Positions 60,708 through 64,000 of a DNA stretch of 64,000 nucleotides are shown piece after piece. Position numbers and translations under genes: made by a program. The stretch comes from Paenibacillus sp. BIHB 4019 (GTDB lineage: Bacteria; Bacillota; Bacilli; Paenibacillales; Paenibacillaceae). Every line of letters begins with the position of its first letter. Position 1 is the first letter of the stretch. The notes beneath the pieces were generated by a model. That model ran no database searches. It was given only the letters and a program-made list of their open reading frames with translations, and was not told the origin of the DNA. The stretch spans positions 3,162,001 to 3,226,000 of the forward strand of contig NZ_CP016808.1 in assembly GCF_002741035.1 (NCBI RefSeq), given 5' to 3'.

Positions 60708-61226
60708 ATGGATTTTAGGGTATCTATTGGTTCTGATTTGCCTAGAGAAGCCTTGCGAAAGATACTTTACGATATGATATGCGAAGTGTTTTTTGTAGAA
60801 TTAATTAATTATGAAGTGGAAGTAAGGGATCGATCTGGTGCTCAGCAAGTGAGTATTGGTTGCACTTATTTTTCACTAAGTATAGATTTAGATGAAGAAG
60901 AAGACTATATTAAACGCTTTCGAGAGATGAATCTCGAAGATCATGGAGTAGATACAAATGTTCCTATTAGTTTTCAATTTATATCGCGTACTTTTGATAT
61001 TGGGTGGTTAAAGATGCTTGAAGTTATTGGGAAACTACTGCAGTTGAACGATAAGGATTTGGTTGTTGAAGATGATACCTCCTATCCATTAATAAAAAGG
61101 GTTAAAGGGAGTTTACTGATCAATACCCATTTAGATGAATATCAAACGAGTTATTTGGCTAAGGAAGATTTAGAACTACTGAACTACCCCTATCTAGAAG
61201 AGGATTTTTTTAAAGATAGAGAGTAA
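60708..61226 (+). CDS. Immunity protein of the orphan toxin
   Basis: About 172 residues from ATG 60708. GGAGG at 60693-60697 lies in the toxin's last codons, as in the first pair. It is similar to the 58833 product but clearly diverged, for example in residues about 25-45 (FFVELINYEVEVRDRSG) and with an extra C-terminal FKDRE. The intact ribosome site and frame suggest it is still expressed, perhaps protecting against sister strains. AT-rich. Confidence 0.75.
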   Translation: MDFRVSIGSDLPREALRKILYDMICEVFFVELINYEVEVRDRSGAQQVSIGCTYFSLSIDLDEEEDYIKRFREMNLEDHGVDTNVPISFQFISRTFDIGWLKMLEVIGKLLQLNDKDLVVEDDTSYPLIKRVKGSLLINTHLDEYQTSYLAKEDLELLNYPYLEEDFFKDRE

Positions 61227-61301
61227 AAAAGCAGCCACTCTTTATTTGCTGAATAACAGGAACATTCAATCCTGTGAATGAGAGCCAAAAATGAGTGGGA
61301 G

Positions 61302-61342
61302 AAGAACAGTTTTGCAGCACAGGCTGCAAGCTGTTCTTTTTC
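61302..61342 (+). terminator. Terminator at the right border of the toxin locus
   Basis: AGAACAG and TTGCAG pair with CTGCAA and CTGTTCT around CACAGG, followed by TTTTTC. It ends the spike-toxin transcript. Confidence 0.8.
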
Positions 61343-61418
61343 TATAAAAGTCGAAATTGCACGGAGTATCTATAGCAACAGTATTTAAATAGCTAATTTT
61401 AAGAAGGCAGGTGTTGAA

Positions 61419-62132
61419 ATGGGAGAGCAGTCGAATGATTTAGCAAAAGTTATGGAGAAGATTAATAGAGTTCGATTAGAAGAAGGAATACTGGATTACT
61501 TAGAGATAGGCGGGCTGGATCTATCTTTTTCAGACTTATCAGAGCTAAGGGCAGATCGAATAATGGCTCATGGTACGAACCTGCGAGGCTCTGAGCTACT
61601 GCGTGTCTCCTTGCGTGATTGTGAATTTGGCAAGGCACATCTGGAAAGCTGTAATTTGGAGGAAGCGGATATCGCTGATTGTGTATTGAGCGAGGCGAAC
61701 CTGCGTAAAGCTCAGATGAAGTATGCACAGATAAAAATAAGTACGTGTATAGAGACTTGTTTTGACGAGGTGGATTTTTACCATGGCCATTTATCTGGAA
61801 CGACTTTCAATGGAGCTGCATTTCGCCAGGCGAATCTAATGGGAATTATTGCAATCGGGGCCTATTTTGATGAAGCCATCTTTTCTGGTGCTGTTCTCAT
61901 AGATGGAAACTTTGAAGGATCTGATTTCATTAAGGCTAATTTATCCGAAGTACAAGCTAGGAATGCGAATTTTTCAGGAGCTGATTTAACTGGAGCTACA
62001 CTATGGAATGGTCATTTTGAAGCAGCTGACTTTACAAATGCTAAACTTGACGATGTGATTTGGAAAGGGGCTAACATAGAAGGAGCTAAGTTCGATAAAG
62101 GTGTTAGAGAACAAATCTTAAAACAGCTGTAA
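61419..62132 (+). CDS. Pentapeptide-repeat protein
   Basis: 237 residues, nearly all pentapeptide repeats from about residue 30 (GGLDLSFSDLSELRADRIM, GTNLRGSELLRVSL, CNLEEADIADCVLSEANL, GADLTGATLWNGHFEAADFTNAKL). Predicted right-handed quadrilateral beta-helix. An AAGGCAGG site lies before ATG 61419. It has its own transcript after a terminator. Some such proteins mimic DNA and protect gyrase (Qnr/MfpA), others have no known role. Adjacency to the toxin locus may be meaningful but is not proof of a link. Confidence 0.8.
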   Translation: MGEQSNDLAKVMEKINRVRLEEGILDYLEIGGLDLSFSDLSELRADRIMAHGTNLRGSELLRVSLRDCEFGKAHLESCNLEEADIADCVLSEANLRKAQMKYAQIKISTCIETCFDEVDFYHGHLSGTTFNGAAFRQANLMGIIAIGAYFDEAIFSGAVLIDGNFEGSDFIKANLSEVQARNANFSGADLTGATLWNGHFEAADFTNAKLDDVIWKGANIEGAKFDKGVREQILKQL

Positions 62133-62243
62133 AAGGTATGATCATGCTGTGGACTACTGGCGATGATGCCACCACCTCAGGCTGTATCCCTGATAAAGCC
62201 GCAGTTTTAGTCATGAATACATATAACGAAAGGTCCAAACAAA

Positions 62244-62924
62244 ATGGAAAATAAAATAACCGCAAGCTATAATGCCATTCAACAGGATTTAGTTCAACAA
62301 ATTAAGTTGGAAAATCATTTTAAAATAGAAGATATTAAGCTCATTGCCGGAGTGGATCTAGCGTACTGGGAGGAAGCTGGAAAGACAATTGCAGTGTGCT
62401 GCATATGTGTCGTAGATTTTCTGACGAAAGAGGTTGTGGAAATACAGTCATTAAAAGCTGAAGTTAAGGTGCCTTATATACCGGGCTATTTATCTTTCAG
62501 AGAATTGCCTTTAATTATCGAAACCTTTAAGCTGCTGACTAGCGATCCAGATATGATCATGTTTGATGGCAATGGATATTTGCACCCTAGAAATATGGGA
62601 ATCGCCACACATGCGTCCTTCCATCTGAATAAACCGACGATAGGCATGGCGAAAACTTATTTGAAAATCGATTCGGTTGATTTTGATATGCCGGCGAATG
62701 AAGCAGGGGCGTTCACCAATATTGTAATTAACAACATCGTATATGGACGAGCGCTAAGAACGCATAAAGACGTGAAGCCTATTTTTATTTCATGCGGCAA
62801 TTGGATCGATATAGATACAGCGACCGCCGTCACGCTAGCGTTAATTAATAAAGAAAGCAGACTGCCTATACCTGTAAGACTGGCGGATTTAGAAACTAAA
62901 AAAAAGAGAGAGCATTTTAGATAG
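62244..62924 (+). CDS. nfi: Endonuclease V
   Basis: 226 residues. Endonuclease V cuts DNA or RNA near deaminated bases such as inosine. Catalytic acids are visible in GVDLAYW, YIPGYLSFRELP and MIMFDGNGYLHPRNMGIATHASF. The Tyr wedge in YIPGYL is present. Length is usual. The ribosome site before ATG 62244 is AAAGG. It is a single gene with a terminator after it. Confidence 0.92.
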   Translation: MENKITASYNAIQQDLVQQIKLENHFKIEDIKLIAGVDLAYWEEAGKTIAVCCICVVDFLTKEVVEIQSLKAEVKVPYIPGYLSFRELPLIIETFKLLTSDPDMIMFDGNGYLHPRNMGIATHASFHLNKPTIGMAKTYLKIDSVDFDMPANEAGAFTNIVINNIVYGRALRTHKDVKPIFISCGNWIDIDTATAVTLALINKESRLPIPVRLADLETKKKREHFR

Positions 62925-62929
62925 CATAT

Positions 62930-62978
62930 GAAAAGGCTCGTTCCACTTGGGCTTCAAGTAGGAATAAGCCTTTTTTTA
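62930..62978. terminator. Terminator between nfi and the HxlR gene
   Basis: AAAAGGCT and GTTCC pair with GGAAT and AAGCCTTTT, followed by a T-run. It serves the convergent genes on both sides. Confidence 0.75.
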
Positions 62979-62998
62979 GAATAGCTTTAGAAAAGCCT

Positions 62999-63361
62999 TT
63001 ATTTATTCAAAACGCTATCCTCCAGCATCGAATACTTATCGCCATAAATTCGGATAATATGCTCTTCTCCCCAGTTGCAGAGGGCGCTCAAAATGCTATC
63101 GAGGCTGAGTCCGTATTCGGTCAGCTCGTATTCGACTTTAGGCGGCACCTGATTATACGTAATCCGGTTCACGATTCCATCGTCCTCCAGCTCGCGGAGC
63201 TGCTGAGTGAGCATTTTTTGCGTAATGCCTGGCATGAGCCGTTTCAGCTCGCTTGTCCGCTTCTTGCCGTGGGTGAGATGGCACAGAATGACGCATTTCC
63301 ATTTCCCTCCGATAACCTCAAGCGTCGCTTCTACGGAAATATTGTATTTCTTCTTCGTCAT
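62999..63361 (-). CDS. HxlR-family transcriptional regulator
   Basis: 120 residues with the HxlR winged helix: VIGGKWKCVILCHLTHGKKRTSELKRLMPGIT-type start, KMLTQQLRELEDDGIVNR and the wing PPKVEYELTEYG. One Cys lies in the first helix (KWKCVILCHL contains two), so redox sensing as in HypR/YodB is possible. AGGAGG lies before ATG 63361. It is divergent from the MFS gene and probably represses it through the palindromes at 63393-63430. Confidence 0.9.
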   Translation of the reverse strand: MTKKKYNISVEATLEVIGGKWKCVILCHLTHGKKRTSELKRLMPGITQKMLTQQLRELEDDGIVNRITYNQVPPKVEYELTEYGLSLDSILSALCNWGEEHIIRIYGDKYSMLEDSVLNK

Positions 63362-63392
63362 GCTGCTCCTCCTTGCTGATCGGTATTTATGG

Positions 63393-63430
63393 GTACTTTT
63401 TAGTGCCTACAGTACTGAAAAGTACGTACT
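63393..63430. promoter_or_regulatory. HxlR-type palindromic operators
   Basis: GTACTTTT at 63393-63400 faces AAAAGTAC at 63418-63425, and AGTACGTACT at 63421-63430 is itself a perfect palindrome. They lie in the divergent gap between the HxlR and MFS genes. GTAC-based dyads are known for HxlR-type regulators. Confidence 0.6.
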
Positions 63431-63538
63431 ATTCATTTGGATAGATATAACCTATCATAGCATTTATCGATCCATTGCGGCTACTCGCGAAGTGAACCGT
63501 ACCCAATAGATACACGACAGGATAGGAGGCAATATAGC

Positions 63539-64000
63539 ATGACTATTAATCAAAAAAGAAGCATATTGGCATTGCTGGCTCTCGCCGTTAGCGCCTTTGC
63601 CATTGGTACCACGGAATTTATAAGCGTCGGGCTGCTGCCGCTGATTTCAGAGGACTTGCAGGTATCGCTGCCGACAGCGGGGCTAACTGTTTCCCTTTAT
63701 GCACTAGGTGTAACGATTGGAGCTCCCATTCTTACATCTCTAACGTCCAGCTTGTCACGCAAAACGCTGCTCATGTGGATTATGCTCATCTTCATTATCG
63801 GCAACAGCTTAGCGGCCGCATCGGCTAGCATTGAGGTGCTGCTGATTGCGCGCATCGTATCGGCTTTCTCGCATGGCTTATTTATGTCGATTGGCTCGAC
63901 GATTGCGGCTGATCTTGTTCCGGCGAACCGCCGTGCCAGCGCGATTTCGATTATGTTCAGCGGATTGACCGTTGCGACGGTAACCGGTGTGCCGCTCGGT
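63539..64000 (+). CDS. MFS transporter, AraJ/YtbD-like, 3' end outside window
   Basis: The first 154 codons are visible, running open to the right edge. ATG 63539 has AGGAGG 9 nt upstream. The N-terminus reads ALLALAVSAFAIGTTEFISVGLLPLI, typical of drug/sugar exporters of the AraJ/YceJ/YtbD group. SLYALGVTIGAPILTSLTS and SRKTLLM (helix 2-3 loop) follow. At least four or five helices are present. It is probably induced when the divergent HxlR regulator senses a toxic compound. Confidence 0.87.
   Translation, partial: MTINQKRSILALLALAVSAFAIGTTEFISVGLLPLISEDLQVSLPTAGLTVSLYALGVTIGAPILTSLTSSLSRKTLLMWIMLIFIIGNSLAAASASIEVLLIARIVSAFSHGLFMSIGSTIAADLVPANRRASAISIMFSGLTVATVTGVPLG

Larger units (their letters stand above)
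59500..61226 (+). repeat. Duplicated toxin-immunity cassette
   Basis: From ACGGTATACTTATCTCG at about 59503 the sequence is homologous to 57612-59336: the hydrophobic segment, Pro-rich linker, nuclease tip and immunity gene in the same order. The match begins abruptly inside the spike reading frame, after an in-frame TAG. So this is a displaced C-terminal module lacking the hub. Confidence 0.82.

Overview
The window reads as a chromosomal segment of a moderately GC-rich, low-endospore-GC Firmicute, most likely Paenibacillus or a close relative. The basis is strong AGGAGG ribosome sites, SigA-type promoters with 17-nt spacers, a T-box in front of an aminoacyl-tRNA synthetase, cre-like CcpA sites, and protein families typical of Bacillales. 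This is inference from gene content; no rRNA or other taxonomic marker is present. Both ends cut a gene: thrC on the left and an MFS transporter on the right.

1-4.9 kb: end of thrC, an SDR oxidoreductase, a 28-codon mini-gene with its own promoter and terminator, a divergent UMP kinase paralogue, and a secreted RCC1-repeat protein. 5.1-13.6 kb: glycogen and alpha-glucan metabolism (glgC divergent from glgB-glgA, a LRR-like unknown, then a neopullulanase-type amylase and an SDR on the minus strand). 13.8-17.4 kb: an OmpR-type response regulator, histidine kinase and lipoprotein. A nearly identical 20-bp motif lies upstream of the two-component pair and of the lipoprotein gene. 17.4-18.4 kb: a region without long genes that holds two overlapping 32-codon genes on the minus strand, a broken small membrane gene and a dispersed repeat. 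18.4-24.6 kb: a small cysteine-rich protein, a second-type arginyl-tRNA synthetase with T-box, an L-lactate dehydrogenase with an altered specificity loop, a cluster of DnaA-box-like sites, a DMT transporter and an iron-type alcohol dehydrogenase.

24.8-33.8 kb: an aminotransferase, DUF1963 and other poorly known proteins, an SMI1/KNR4-LRR protein preceded by a hexanucleotide tract, a repeat-rich stretch, and a DoxX-pirin-MarR operon with twin palindromic operators. 33.8-42.8 kb: a cystine/dicarboxylate-type symporter, a tandem array of a dispersed hairpin repeat, an AraC regulator, and divergent from it a five-gene operon. Its products line up as a complete route from L-galactose to 2-keto-3-deoxygluconate: L-galactose dehydrogenase, lactonase, L-galactonate dehydrogenase, tagaturonate reductase and altronate dehydratase.

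43-51.2 kb: beta-carbonic anhydrase, a VOC protein, a CUT1 sugar ABC transporter without its own ATPase, a LacI regulator, and glpD behind an attenuator-like leader. 51.5-61.2 kb: the most unusual locus. It is a VgrG/phage-D-type spike cluster with a pentapeptide protein, an Imm11-like protein, a DUF4280 PAAR-like protein, a 1097-residue spike fused to a CdiA-CT-like nuclease tip, its immunity gene, and a second displaced toxin-immunity cassette. 61.4-64 kb: another pentapeptide protein, endonuclease V, and an HxlR regulator divergent from an MFS transporter.
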